Shown: one piece after another, positions 1 to 9,236 of the stretch
How positions within the stretch are numbered: position 1 is the stretch's first letter
Layout: every line of letters starts with the position of its first letter
Origin: Novosphingobium sp. Fuku2-ISO-50
Lineage (GTDB): Bacteria > Pseudomonadota > Alphaproteobacteria > Sphingomonadales > Sphingomonadaceae
Length of the DNA stretch: 64,000 nt
Assembly (NCBI RefSeq): GCF_001519055.1
Contig: NZ_KQ954294.1
Span: 62,001-126,000, forward strand
Reading direction: 5' to 3'
The notes under the pieces: model-generated
Told to the model about the DNA's origin: nothing
Database searches by the model: none
Seen by the model: only the letters and a program-made list of their open reading frames with translations
Made by a program: the position numbers and the translations under genes

Positions 1-755
1 ACTTCGGCAGCGAGCATGTAGCCGCCGCCCCAGACCGTCTGAATCAATTGCGGATTGCGGCTGTCGGGCTCGATCTTGCGGCGAAGGCGGCTGATCTGGT
101 TATCGACGGCGCGGTCGAACAGATGCGCCTCTCGCCCCTGGACCATGTCGAGCAGGCGGTCGCGATCGAGCACCTGGCGCGGATGATCGAGAAACGCCAG
201 AAGCAAGCGGAATTCCGCCGAGGAAATCGACACCACCGCGCCTTCGCGATCGATCAACCGACGCTTCAGCGGATCGAGCCGCCAGCCTTCGAATTCATAG
301 ACCACCGCTTCGCCGGCTTCGGGCGCGATGCGTCCGGCACGCCGCAGGACGCTGCGGATACGCGCGACCAGTTCGCGCGGGTCGAACGGTTTGACCACGT
401 AATCGTCGCCGCCGATTTCCAGCCCGACGATGCGATCGGTCGATTCCCCGCGCGCCGTGATGAAAATCACCGGCATGCGTTTGGTTTCGGCAAGATGGCG
501 GCACAGCGACAACCCGTCTTCGCCCGGCATCATGATGTCGAGCAGGACAAGGTCATAATGCGCGGCAGCAATACACCCGCGCGCCTCGGCGGCGCTGCCC
601 GCCTGAGTCACGCCGAACCCCTGGCGCGACAGATAGTCGGCCAGGGGTTCGCGCAAGGCGGTCTCGTCATCGACCAGCAGGATTTCGGTACGGGAAATAT
701 CGGTCATCCCGCCGTTCATATCCGATTGGGTCAGAGGTTCCAGTGCGGTCGACAT
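1..755 (-). CDS. OmpR-family response regulator (C-terminus cut by window edge)
   Basis: Two-component response regulator with an N-terminal receiver domain and a C-terminal winged-helix DNA-binding domain. The receiver shows the acidic pair LLVDDE (D29, D30), the phospho-acceptor in LVLLDIMMPGED (D73) and the lysine of DDYVVKPFDP. The winged helix ends in DNQISRLRRKIE and TVWGGGYML, typical of the OmpR group. The last residues lie left of the window, and the partner kinase is probably there too. ATG codons at 755, 719 and 707 are in frame and none has a clear ribosome binding site, so the start is uncertain. It begins 12 bp after the EF-hand gene, so the two may be cotranscribed. Family certain; stimulus unknown. 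Confidence 0.9.
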   Translation of the reverse strand, partial: MSTALEPLTQSDMNGGMTDISRTEILLVDDETALREPLADYLSRQGFGVTQAGSAAEARGCIAAAHYDLVLLDIMMPGEDGLSLCRHLAETKRMPVIFITARGESTDRIVGLEIGGDDYVVKPFDPRELVARIRSVLRRAGRIAPEAGEAVVYEFEGWRLDPLKRRLIDREGAVVSISSAEFRLLLAFLDHPRQVLDRDRLLDMVQGREAHLFDRAVDNQISRLRRKIEPDSRNPQLIQTVWGGGYMLAAE

Positions 756-767
756 CGATTGCACCAC

Positions 768-1433
768 TCATTCGTCGCCGGGAGGCGGCGGCATGTCGCC
801 ATCATCGTGATGGCGCCATCCTTCATGACCCCCGCCTTCATGACCCCGGCCTTCATGACCCCACTCGTGCCGCGCAGCGCGCAGCTCTTCGTGCGTCAAC
901 TTGCCGTCGTGGTTGGTGTCGAGCTTGTCGAAGCGGGCCTTGAGCGCGGCATCGAACGCGGCGCGCGTGATCACGCCATCCTTGCGCGCTTCATGCAGCG
1001 CGGGTCCGATGATCGCCATGGCAATGCCGCGACCACCATGCATACCCATCGGCCCCTGGCCCGGGCGATGGTCCCAGCCGCGTTCCGGCCCGCCTTCGGG
1101 ACCGTCGTGGCGATGATCCTTGCCTTCGGCTTCGCGCGCGTGAACAAACGCGAGGAATTCATCCTTGCTGATCACGCCGTCATGGTTGGTATCCCATTTG
1201 GCAAAGCGTTCGAGCAGGCGAGCATCGCGGTCGGTACTGTCGATCTTGCCGTCATGATTGGCATCGAGCCGATCCCACAGCTTGTCCGCCTCGACCTTGA
1301 CTTGCGCAAAGGTCGCATCGGGCGCGCGATGCGGTGCAGCAGCAGGCGCCGTCGCCGGAACCGTCGCTGCGATACCAAGCGCCGACGTTGCCAGCATGGC
1401 AAAGGCTGCGCCTGCGAAAAGCACTTTCTTCAT
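768..1433 (-). CDS. Secreted EF-hand calcium-binding protein with His-rich tail
   Basis: Exported 221-residue protein with a Sec signal peptide (KK followed by a hydrophobic run to about residue 22). Three canonical EF-hand loops are visible: DANHDGKIDSTD at 57-68, DTNHDGVISKDE at 81-92 and DTNHDGKLTHEE at 172-183. A fourth, degenerate hand sits near 151-160 (KDGVITRAAF). The tail has three GHEG-x repeats plus a HHDDGD run and proline stretch, and could bind other divalent metals. Such proteins in sphingomonads often sit next to two-component systems, as here. Calcium binding is well supported by the loops; the physiological role is unknown. Confidence 0.85.
   Translation of the reverse strand: MKKVLFAGAAFAMLATSALGIAATVPATAPAAAPHRAPDATFAQVKVEADKLWDRLDANHDGKIDSTDRDARLLERFAKWDTNHDGVISKDEFLAFVHAREAEGKDHRHDGPEGGPERGWDHRPGQGPMGMHGGRGIAMAIIGPALHEARKDGVITRAAFDAALKARFDKLDTNHDGKLTHEELRAARHEWGHEGRGHEGGGHEGWRHHDDGDMPPPPGDE
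821..865 (+). repeat. Three 15-bp tandem repeats inside the EF-hand gene
   Basis: Three consecutive copies of a unit starting CTTCATGACCCC begin at 821, 836 and 851, differing only in the last three bases. They encode the GHEGR-GHEGG-GHEGW stretch on the minus strand. Copy number could vary by slippage and change the length of the His-rich tail. Confidence 0.85.
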
Positions 1434-1682
1434 ATCCTCGTTCCCTCCTGGGAGAACATGGCGCGATCCGTAAGGGGCGGGTTCGCAACCGGGGGGGAAA
1501 GCCGCAAGGCGGCCCCGGGATCATGCGGGGGATGCCGATCCGGGTTTGAACAGGGGGCTGGACGTCAACCGCCCCGCGACTTTCTGATCGAGGATATAGG
1601 GCGAATGTGTCGCTCAACTATGCCGAAACCCGGGCTTTATTGTCGCACATTGTCGCGTCGTCCGCCAAATCGCACCAGCCTG

Positions 1683-2063
1683 TCAGCCTGCGCTGATGAC
1701 AAAGGCATTGAGCTTGTTGCCATCGGGATCCCGAAAATAGGCGGCATAGAACGTGCCGTCGTCGCCGCGCGGCCCCGGTGCGCCTTCGTCGGTGCCGCCA
1801 TGGGCGAGCGCCAGATCATAGATGCGATCGACTTGCGCCGCGTCCCGCGCTTCAAACGCGACCATGACCCCGTTGCCGACGCTCGCCGGTTGCCCGTCGA
1901 ACGGCAGAGTCAGCCCGATGCCCGCAGCGCCGCCGGGTGTACCCCAGATGATCGCCCGGTCGGTCGTGTACATCCGCCCCGTGCCCAGTTCTGTAGCGAT
2001 CGGATCATAGAACGCGCCTGCTCGCGCAAGATCGCTGGTCCCCAAAGTGACATAGCCAATCAT
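1683..2063 (-). CDS. VOC-family (glyoxalase-like) protein
   Basis: Small 126-residue protein of the vicinal oxygen chelate fold, with the two beta-alpha-beta-beta-beta halves suggested by MIGYVTLGTSDLARAGAFYD at the start and FYAAYFRDPDGNKLNAFV at the end. The glutamate-like metal ligands of true glyoxalase I are not obvious, so the reaction cannot be named. The ATG at 2063 is chosen because AAAGG lies about 8 bases upstream; a GTG at 2072 is possible. About 250 bp upstream (1434-1682) contain nothing I recognise. Confidence 0.75.
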   Translation of the reverse strand: MIGYVTLGTSDLARAGAFYDPIATELGTGRMYTTDRAIIWGTPGGAAGIGLTLPFDGQPASVGNGVMVAFEARDAAQVDRIYDLALAHGGTDEGAPGPRGDDGTFYAAYFRDPDGNKLNAFVISAG

Positions 2064-2132
2064 CAGCCACACCTTTCATCAGCCGACCGAACGACTCGGT
2101 CGAGACAGAACATATCATGAACGATCCACGTA

Positions 2133-3938
2133 TCACAGCGGCGCCGTCGCCGCCTCCAGCCAGGCGCGGTCCGCCCCGTCGAGCAAAGGCGCCAGCACCG
2201 CGCGCACTTGCCCGTGATAGGCATCGATCCAGCCGCGCTCGCCCGCATCGAGCAGCGCGGGATCGATCAGCCGCCGGTCGATCGGCACCAGGGTAAGCGT
2301 GGCAAAGCCCAGGAACGGCGCTTCGGCACCGGCGATCGCCCGGTCTTCGACCAGCACCAGGTTTTCGATGCGAATGCCGAAGGCTCCGCTGCGATAATAG
2401 CCCGGCTCGTTCGAGATGATCATCCCGGCCAGGAGTTCCTGCCCGGTGCCCGCCTGCCCGCCTTGCGACTTGGCGATGCGCTGCGGCCCTTCGTGTACCG
2501 ACAGAAAGCTGCCGACGCCGTGGCCCGTGCCATGCGCATAATCGAGCCCTGCGGCCCACAGGAACTGCCGCGCAAGCACATCGAGCTGCGCGCCGCAGGT
2601 GCCGCGCGGGAATGTCACGCGGGCAAGCGCGATGTGCCCCTTGAGCACGCAGGTAAAGCAATCGCGCACATCTTGCGGCGGCGCGTCGGGGCCGATCCAG
2701 ACGGTGCGCGTGATGTCGGTGGTGCCGTCGCGATATTGCCCGCCCGAATCGACGAGATAGACGCTGTTGGGCTCGATCGCGCGACAGGTCGCCTGCTCGG
2801 CGCGGTAATGCACGATCGCCCCGTTGGGCCCCGCGCCCGAAATCGTGTCGAACGACAGATCGATCAGCGCATTGGTCGCGCGCCGTTCGCCTTCGAGCCG
2901 GGCCGAGGCCGAAAGCTCTGTCTCGCCGCCCGCCGGGCCTGCGCGATCGAGCCAGTGCAGAAACCGCGTCACCGCCGCGCCGTCGCGCGCCTGTGCCGCG
3001 CGGTGCCCGGCGATTTCGACCGGGTTCTTGACCGCCTTGGGCACGATCGTCGGATCGGTCAGCGCGACAATCGCCGCTCCGGCCATATCGAGCGCCTGAA
3101 AGATCGCCGCAACGCTGCGATCGGGATCGACCGCGACACGCTTGCCAGACAACGCGGCGAGCGCGGGCACGAAAGCATCGCGCGGGGCCAGCCGGACACC
3201 ATCGCCCAGATGCGCGACAAGCTCGGGCGTGACTTTTTCGGGCGCGAGGAACAGATCCGCGCTGCCATCGCCATGGACCAGCGCAAAGGCCAGCGCGACC
3301 GGCGTGCGTTCGACATCGGAACCGCGGATATTGAACAGCCAGGCCACCGAATCGAGCGCGGCAATCACCACCGCGTCGCAATTCCGCTCGCCCAGCCAGC
3401 GCGCAACGGCGGCGCGCTTGTCCGCCGCATCGACCCCGGTAAAGTCCAGCGGATGCGGCACCGCCGGCGCAAGCGAAGGCGCGGGCCGGTCGGCCCACAC
3501 CGCATCGACCGGATTGGCACAAACCGCGATCAGCTCGCCGCCCGACGCCGCCAGCGCCCGCGCCGTGGCCTCGACCCAGCCGCGCGTGTGCAGCCAGGGA
3601 TCATAGCCGATTCGCGCGCCCGCCGGGGCCTCGCCCGCCAGCCATGCGGCAGGGCTCGTCGCCGGAACCTGCTCGAAACCATAAAGCCGCGCGTCGACTT
3701 GCGCGCGCACTTGCAGCGTATAGCGCCCGTCGACAAACATCGCCGCCTTGTCGCGCAGCACCACCGCCGTCCCCGCCGATCCCGCAAACCCGGTCAGCCA
3801 TTCGAGCCGCCGCGCATAGGCGCCGACATATTCGCTCATGTGTTCATCGCAGATCGGCACGACAAAGCCGTCGAGGTTTTCGCTCGCCAGACGCTTGCGC
3901 AGCGCGTCCAGCCGCGCCTCATGGGTGTTCATCAACAT
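2133..3938 (-). CDS. Xaa-Pro aminopeptidase (aminopeptidase P, M24B)
   Basis: Metallopeptidase of 601 residues that removes an N-terminal residue preceding proline. It has the long, three-part architecture of the cytosolic eukaryote-like aminopeptidase P: two creatinase-N type domains, then the pita-bread catalytic domain. The dinuclear metal site is visible as Asp in VDSGGQY, Asp in DGTTDITRT (around residues 395-410), His in HGTGHGVGS (about 470), Glu in NEPGYY (about 511) and Glu in IRIENL. Two starts two codons apart (3938 and 3932) are possible. It is divergent from oligopeptidase B with about 60 bp between, which would pair two proline-related peptidases on a shared promoter region. Confidence 0.92.
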   Translation of the reverse strand: MLMNTHEARLDALRKRLASENLDGFVVPICDEHMSEYVGAYARRLEWLTGFAGSAGTAVVLRDKAAMFVDGRYTLQVRAQVDARLYGFEQVPATSPAAWLAGEAPAGARIGYDPWLHTRGWVEATARALAASGGELIAVCANPVDAVWADRPAPSLAPAVPHPLDFTGVDAADKRAAVARWLGERNCDAVVIAALDSVAWLFNIRGSDVERTPVALAFALVHGDGSADLFLAPEKVTPELVAHLGDGVRLAPRDAFVPALAALSGKRVAVDPDRSVAAIFQALDMAGAAIVALTDPTIVPKAVKNPVEIAGHRAAQARDGAAVTRFLHWLDRAGPAGGETELSASARLEGERRATNALIDLSFDTISGAGPNGAIVHYRAEQATCRAIEPNSVYLVDSGGQYRDGTTDITRTVWIGPDAPPQDVRDCFTCVLKGHIALARVTFPRGTCGAQLDVLARQFLWAAGLDYAHGTGHGVGSFLSVHEGPQRIAKSQGGQAGTGQELLAGMIISNEPGYYRSGAFGIRIENLVLVEDRAIAGAEAPFLGFATLTLVPIDRRLIDPALLDAGERGWIDAYHGQVRAVLAPLLDGADRAWLEAATAPL

Positions 3939-3997
3939 AAGGGTAATCCATCAAGGAGTGCTTGCCCGGCCTTGCCGGGACCATGGCGCCAACATAG

Positions 3998-6097
3998 ATG
4001 CGGACTATGGCCAAAACCACCCCACCTGTCGCCGAACGGCGCCCGACCCGTTTTACCCGCCACGGCGTGACCGTGACCGACGATTACGCCTGGCTGCGCG
4101 ATGCCGGCTATCCCGAGGTGACCGACCCGGCCATTCTCGCCCATCTGGAGGCGGAAAACGCCTGGTTCAACGCCGCGATGGCCGGGCAGCAGCCGCTGAT
4201 CGACCACTTGTTCACCGAAATGCGCGGACGCATCAAGGAAGCCGACCGCTCCGTGCCGCAGAAGGACGGCGCCTTTCTCTATTGGATCGAATACGAGGAA
4301 GGCGCCGAATACAAGAAGTGGTGGCGCCGCCCGATTTCGGCCGGAGACGATGCCACGGCAGACGAGCTGATCTTCGATGAAACTGCAGCGGCAGCGGGCA
4401 AGGACTATTTCCGGCTCGGCGCGATCTCGGTGTCGAATGACGGGCGCCTGCTGGCCTATGCGATCGACGACAACGGCTCGGAGCGCTTTGTCGCGCGGAT
4501 CAAGGTCATCGCGACCGGCGACATGCTGCCCGACGAAATCCCCGACACGCTGTCGGGCCTCGTCTGGACCAGCGACGACAGCGCCCTGGTCTATGCCCGG
4601 GTCAACGACCAGTGGCGCACCGATACCGTGCTGCTCCATCGGCTCGGCACGGCGGCAAGCGACGATACCGTGCTCTATCACGAAGCCGACGAAGGCTTTC
4701 GCGTCGGCGTCGGGCTTTCGGCGAGCGAACGCTGGCTGGTGCTGTCGACCGGCGATCATGAAACCGGCGAGGCGAGGCTCGTCCCCGCCGCCGACCCGAC
4801 CGCGCCGCAAATTCTGGTGCGCGCGCGCGAAACGGGGGTCGAATACGACGTCGACGTCCATGACCTCGGCGACGGCACCGAGCCCGTGCTTTATATCCAC
4901 ACCAACGACACGCACGAAAATTTCCGCCTCGCCACCGCGCCGCTGTCAAAGCCGCACGAATGGACCACGCTGGTCGAAGGCACCGAAGACTTCTACCTGA
5001 CCGGGTTTGACCTGTTCCGCGATTTCTATGTGACCGAAGGTCGGGTGCGCGGGCTCGACCGGATCGAAGTGCGCTCTTACGCCGATCCCGCCCGGATCGA
5101 GCCGATCACTTTTCCCGAGGCGAGCTATGAGGCGGGGCTGGCCGACAATCCCGAATGGACGACCGACCGGCTGCGCCTGACCTACGAATCGATGATCAGC
5201 CCGGCGACGGTCTATGATTACCACGTCGCGACGCGCGCGCTCGAACCGCTGAAAGTGCAGGAAATTCCGTCTGGCTATGATGCCGCGCTGTACCGGACGG
5301 AGCGGCTGGAGATCGAGGCGCGCGACGGCACGATGGTTCCCGTCTCGATCATGGCGCGCAAGGACATTGCCGGGCCCGCCCCGCTCTATCTCTATGGCTA
5401 TGGCGCCTATGGCATTGCCATCGGGCCGGGCTTTTCGACCGGACGGCTGAGCCTGGTCGATCGCGGCATGGTCTTTGCCATCGCGCATATCCGGGGCGGC
5501 GACGACCTCGGGCGGCGCTGGTACAAGGACGGCAAGCTCGACAAGCGCACCAACACGTTCAACGACTTTGTCGATGTCGCCAAAGGCCTGATCGAACGCG
5601 GCCTGACCCAGCCCGGGCGGATCGCGATCAGCGGCGGCTCGGCGGGCGGCGAGCTGATGGGCGCGGTGATCAATTCCGATCCCGATCTGTGGGGCGCGGT
5701 CGTCGCGCATGTGCCGTTTGTCGACGTGCTCAACACCATGCTCGACGAAACCCTGCCGCTGACGCCCGGCGAATGGCCCGAATGGGGCAATCCGGTCGAG
5801 GACAAGGCCGCGTTCGACCTGATCCGGTCCTATTCGCCTTATGATCAGGTGCGCGCGCAGGCCTATCCGCCGCTGATGGTCACCGCCGGGCTCAACGATC
5901 CGCGCGTAACCTATTGGGAACCGGCCAAATGGGTGGCCAAGCTGCGCGAACTGAAAACCGACGACAATGCGCTCTTGCTGAAAACCAACATGGGCGCAGG
6001 CCATGGCGGCAAGTCGGGCCGGTTTGAAAGCCTGAAGGAAACCGCCGAGGAATTCGCCTTCATCCTGTGGCAGCTTCGCCTGAGCGATGCGGGATGA
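3998..6097 (+). CDS. ptrB: Oligopeptidase B (S9A prolyl oligopeptidase family)
   Basis: Serine peptidase of 699 residues that cleaves small peptides after Lys or Arg. An N-terminal beta-propeller domain covers roughly residues 70-400 and a C-terminal alpha/beta hydrolase domain the rest. The nucleophile elbow is SGGSAGG with Ser548. The acid lies in GLNDPRV and the histidine in GAGHGGKSGR. The stretch VVAHVPFVDVLNTMLDETLPLT with EWGNP is characteristic of oligopeptidase B rather than prolyl oligopeptidase. An alternative ATG is at 4007. No signal peptide is seen, so it is probably cytoplasmic. Confidence 0.92.
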   Translation: MRTMAKTTPPVAERRPTRFTRHGVTVTDDYAWLRDAGYPEVTDPAILAHLEAENAWFNAAMAGQQPLIDHLFTEMRGRIKEADRSVPQKDGAFLYWIEYEEGAEYKKWWRRPISAGDDATADELIFDETAAAAGKDYFRLGAISVSNDGRLLAYAIDDNGSERFVARIKVIATGDMLPDEIPDTLSGLVWTSDDSALVYARVNDQWRTDTVLLHRLGTAASDDTVLYHEADEGFRVGVGLSASERWLVLSTGDHETGEARLVPAADPTAPQILVRARETGVEYDVDVHDLGDGTEPVLYIHTNDTHENFRLATAPLSKPHEWTTLVEGTEDFYLTGFDLFRDFYVTEGRVRGLDRIEVRSYADPARIEPITFPEASYEAGLADNPEWTTDRLRLTYESMISPATVYDYHVATRALEPLKVQEIPSGYDAALYRTERLEIEARDGTMVPVSIMARKDIAGPAPLYLYGYGAYGIAIGPGFSTGRLSLVDRGMVFAIAHIRGGDDLGRRWYKDGKLDKRTNTFNDFVDVAKGLIERGLTQPGRIAISGGSAGGELMGAVINSDPDLWGAVVAHVPFVDVLNTMLDETLPLTPGEWPEWGNPVEDKAAFDLIRSYSPYDQVRAQAYPPLMVTAGLNDPRVTYWEPAKWVAKLRELKTDDNALLLKTNMGAGHGGKSGRFESLKETAEEFAFILWQLRLSDAG

Positions 6098-6132
6098 AGC
6101 CCCCCCGGCCAGGATCAGACCCCCCGCAGAGG

Positions 6133-6576
6133 TCAGGCTGGATCTGACGGAAGGTCGGTCACGTTTGGAGTAATCCCCGGGGGCAGGTCGGGCGGCGCCT
6201 TGGCCCGGCGGCGCCCGCGCGGCTGGGCGCTATCGCGCAGGACCAGAGTCGATCCGGGTTCGTCGAGCGCGTATTCGGCGCGCAATTCCTGCTTCAAGGC
6301 ATCGACTTCGGCTTCGCTGCCGAGATGGCGCACGGGAAACCGGCGGATGATCAGATCATCGAGCGTGTCGATCAGCGTCAGCGTGCGGCCGCTGGTGATC
6401 TCGGCGAGGTGCGAGACATCGAGCCCGTTGGACAAGCTCCAGTTCACGCGGTCCCAACTGACCAGCGGGCGCCGGCAATAGCGGCAGGTGCTGGTCACCG
6501 AGCCGTCGCTTTCGCGATGGCGCGCGCGCTCCGGACGATGCATCCGGGTATACCAGCACTGGGTCAGCGCTTCCAT
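6133..6576 (-). CDS. Conserved hypothetical protein with a Cys-x2-Cys knuckle
   Basis: Protein of about 147 residues with no domain I can name. It has a CRYCRR knuckle in its first third, preceded by a lone cysteine (TQCWY), and ends in a basic, proline-rich tail. The central part, ITSGRTLTLIDTLDDLIIRRFPVRHLGSEAEVD shortened to its core, looks like ordinary globular sequence. ATG 6576 is preferred because GGAAGGA lies about 10 bases upstream; a GTG at 6585 is possible. It lies between oligopeptidase B and FtsK and could be cotranscribed after ftsK. Codon usage matches its neighbours, supporting a real gene. Confidence 0.55.
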   Translation of the reverse strand: MEALTQCWYTRMHRPERARHRESDGSVTSTCRYCRRPLVSWDRVNWSLSNGLDVSHLAEITSGRTLTLIDTLDDLIIRRFPVRHLGSEAEVDALKQELRAEYALDEPGSTLVLRDSAQPRGRRRAKAPPDLPPGITPNVTDLPSDPA

Positions 6577-6698
6577 GCCGCGCACGATCCTTCCCGCACA
6601 GTGACCGACGGGTCGTCCGTTCGGGATGGAGGTGGCACGCCCCGCCGGTCATGTGACGAGAACGGCAGGACGCTGGAATGGTTAAGCGCGCACCTGTT

Positions 6699-9134
6699 TC
6701 AAAGCGGATTGCCATCCTTGTCGCGATAGATGTCGCGGCGGCCGACGTGGTTCGGCGGGCCGACCAGGCCGTCGGCTTCCATCCGCTCGATCCATTTCGA
6801 CGCGGTGTTGTAGCCGACGCCCATCTGGCGCTGAATCCAGCTGGCCGAGGCCTTCTGGCTTTCGAACACCAGTTGGCAGACCTGGCGGTACTTGCGTTCC
6901 TCCGGGTTGTCCGACGCGGTCGCTTCGAGATCGTCGAAGCCAAAGCTGCCCTCGGCGGGTTCTTCGGTAACCGAATCGACGTATTCGGGCGAACCCTGCT
7001 TGCGCCAATGGTCCGCGATGCGCTCGACTTCCTCGTCCGAAACAAACGGGCCATGGACCCGTTTGACCGGATCGGTGTTGGGTTTGTAGAGCATGTCGCC
7101 CTTGCCGAGCAGCTGTTCGGCGCCCTGTTCGCCCAGAATCGTGCGCGAATCGATCCGGCTGGTGACGGCAAAGCTGATCCGGGTGGGCAAGTTGGCCTTG
7201 ATCACCCCGGTGATGACGTCGACCGAGGGACGCTGCGTCGCCATGATCAGGTGAATGCCCGCCGCGCGGCTCTTTTGCGACAGCCGCTGGATCAGCACTT
7301 CGATTTCCTTGCCCACCGTGACCATCAGGTCGGCCAGTTCGTCGACGATCACCACGATCTGCGGCAGCGTCTGGTAATCGAGCTGCTGCTCCTCGTAGAT
7401 TTCCTCGCCCGTGTCGGGGTCAAAGCCAACCTGGATGCGCCGACCGAGCGGCTTGCCCTTGGCGGCGGCGGCGCGGACCTTTTCATTGAACCCTGTCAGA
7501 TTGCGCACGCTGATCGAGCTCATCTGCCGATAGCGGCGTTCCATTTCCTCGACCGCCCACTTGAGCGCGCGCACGGCCTTGGCCGGCTCGGTCACCACCG
7601 GCGACAGCAAGTGGGGAATGTCGTCATAGCTCTTCAATTCCAGCACCTTGGGATCGACGAGGATCAGACGGCACTGTTGCGGGGTCAGCCGATAGAGCAG
7701 CGACAAGAGGATGCAGTTCAACCCCACCGACTTGCCCGAGCCGGTCGTCCCGGCGACCAGCAAGTGCGGCATCGCGGCAAGATCGGCGACGATCGGTTCG
7801 CCAGTGATGTCCTTGCCCAGGATGATCGGCAAAAGCCCCTTGGCATTGACGAAGCGGTCGCAGCCGACGAGTTCGCGAAACGAGACCATGTCGCGGACCA
7901 CATTGGGCAATTCGATACCCATCACCGTGCGCCCCGGAATCGCCGAGACGCGCGCCGAAACCGCGCTCATGTTGCGGGCGATGTCGTCGGCAAGGCCGAT
8001 CACCCGGCTGGCCTTGATCCCCGGCGCGGGTTCGAGTTCGTACATCGTGACCACCGGCCCGGTGCGCACGGCCATGATCTCGCCCTTGACGTTGAAATCG
8101 TCGAGCACGTTTTCAAGCAGGCGCGCATTGCGTTCGAGCGCCAGCTTGTCGATCTTTGGCGCGGTGCTGACTTGCGGTTCGTCCAGCAGATCGATCGGCG
8201 GCAATTCGAACTTGTCGAACAGATCGCCCTGCCGCGCCTTTTGCAGCGGCGCCGGGGCCGGGCTGCGGCTCGGATCGGTGATTTCGGTCGGGCGGCGCGG
8301 CGAGGCGTGCTCTTCGCCCGCGCCCCCGGAGGCACCGCGCGGTTCTTCGATCTGCGGCACGACCTGCGTATCGCCGCTTTTGGCGCGGGCACGCGGCGCG
8401 GGCGCGATGGCGTCCTCGTCGTCGAAATCGCCATCGACCTCGCGACGGCGCGGCAGCAGCGCCAGCGGATTGAATGCCCAGCCTTCGAGCACGAACACGC
8501 GCCCGCCTGTAAACAGCCCGGCCCCGCCAAGGATCACCGCCAGCGCGATCACCACCCAGCCCGAAGCGGCGCCCGCGAAATGCGCGCACCAGTGCACGAC
8601 CCCTGCCCCGATCAGCCCGGCAACGCCGCCGACGCCCGCCGGCAGAGTGCCGCCCGCGCGGGGAAACGCCAGCGCCAGCGTCGCATCGATCAGCACAGCC
8701 GCCAGCGCCAGCATCAGCGCCAGCCGCCAGCCTGCGACCAGTGCGGGCACATCGGCATCGTCTTCGACTTCTTCGATCAGATCGCCGGTGCCATCCCACA
8801 GCCGCCGTGCAAAAATGAACAACAACGGCAAAATCAGCCCGCCCGGCCAGCCAAACAGCATCAGCACGCGTTCCGCCGCCCAGGCCCCGGCCAGCCCCAT
8901 CCAGTTTTCGACCGGGCTGCCCGACGCGGTCGAGCCCGAAGGATCGGTCTGGGTATAGCTGGCCAGCGCGAGCGCCAGAAACACCAGCGTGGCAAACAGC
9001 AGCGCGCCACCGATCAGTTCGGCACTGCGGCGCAAGCTGCGGCGCAGGATCGCACGCCAGTCCGAACGAGCCGCACGCCCCCCCGAACCGGACCCGGCGC
9101 CCTTGCGCGCCGGAGTGAATGCCCGCGATGCCAT
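6699..9134 (-). CDS. ftsK: DNA translocase FtsK
   Basis: Septum-located DNA pump for chromosome segregation, 811 residues. The N-terminal part has about four membrane segments (roughly residues 40-200). A short Pro/Ala/Arg-rich linker follows, then the RecA-like motor with Walker A AGTTGSGKS at 461-469 and the Walker B hydrophobic-Asp stretch IVVIVDELADLM. The C-terminal gamma winged helix, which reads KOPS sequences, includes QRQMGVGYNTASKWIERME. ATG 9134 is chosen because AAGGG and GCAGG lie just upstream; the open frame extends to 9194. Confidence 0.95.
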   Translation of the reverse strand: MASRAFTPARKGAGSGSGGRAARSDWRAILRRSLRRSAELIGGALLFATLVFLALALASYTQTDPSGSTASGSPVENWMGLAGAWAAERVLMLFGWPGGLILPLLFIFARRLWDGTGDLIEEVEDDADVPALVAGWRLALMLALAAVLIDATLALAFPRAGGTLPAGVGGVAGLIGAGVVHWCAHFAGAASGWVVIALAVILGGAGLFTGGRVFVLEGWAFNPLALLPRRREVDGDFDDEDAIAPAPRARAKSGDTQVVPQIEEPRGASGGAGEEHASPRRPTEITDPSRSPAPAPLQKARQGDLFDKFELPPIDLLDEPQVSTAPKIDKLALERNARLLENVLDDFNVKGEIMAVRTGPVVTMYELEPAPGIKASRVIGLADDIARNMSAVSARVSAIPGRTVMGIELPNVVRDMVSFRELVGCDRFVNAKGLLPIILGKDITGEPIVADLAAMPHLLVAGTTGSGKSVGLNCILLSLLYRLTPQQCRLILVDPKVLELKSYDDIPHLLSPVVTEPAKAVRALKWAVEEMERRYRQMSSISVRNLTGFNEKVRAAAAKGKPLGRRIQVGFDPDTGEEIYEEQQLDYQTLPQIVVIVDELADLMVTVGKEIEVLIQRLSQKSRAAGIHLIMATQRPSVDVITGVIKANLPTRISFAVTSRIDSRTILGEQGAEQLLGKGDMLYKPNTDPVKRVHGPFVSDEEVERIADHWRKQGSPEYVDSVTEEPAEGSFGFDDLEATASDNPEERKYRQVCQLVFESQKASASWIQRQMGVGYNTASKWIERMEADGLVGPPNHVGRRDIYRDKDGNPL

Positions 9135-9236
9135 ACCTGCAAAACCCTTCCTGTACTCACGCGCATCATGCGCCAAAGGGGTATGAAACGTCAAGAATCC
9201 TAGGATTTTCCACGAGTCGAGGAATTCCGCCAGTTT

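Noticed and set aside
48..2120. Long plus-strand open frame of 690 codons
   Set aside because: It runs antisense through three clear minus-strand genes with signature motifs (response regulator, EF-hand, VOC); long antisense frames are expected at this GC content.
2208..4070. Plus-strand frame of 620 codons opposite aminopeptidase P
   Set aside because: Composition is Arg/Gln/His-rich with no motif, while the minus strand has all five metal ligands of the peptidase.
6678..9203. Plus-strand frame of 841 codons opposite ftsK
   Set aside because: The minus strand carries the FtsK Walker A and gamma domain; the plus frame is a shadow.
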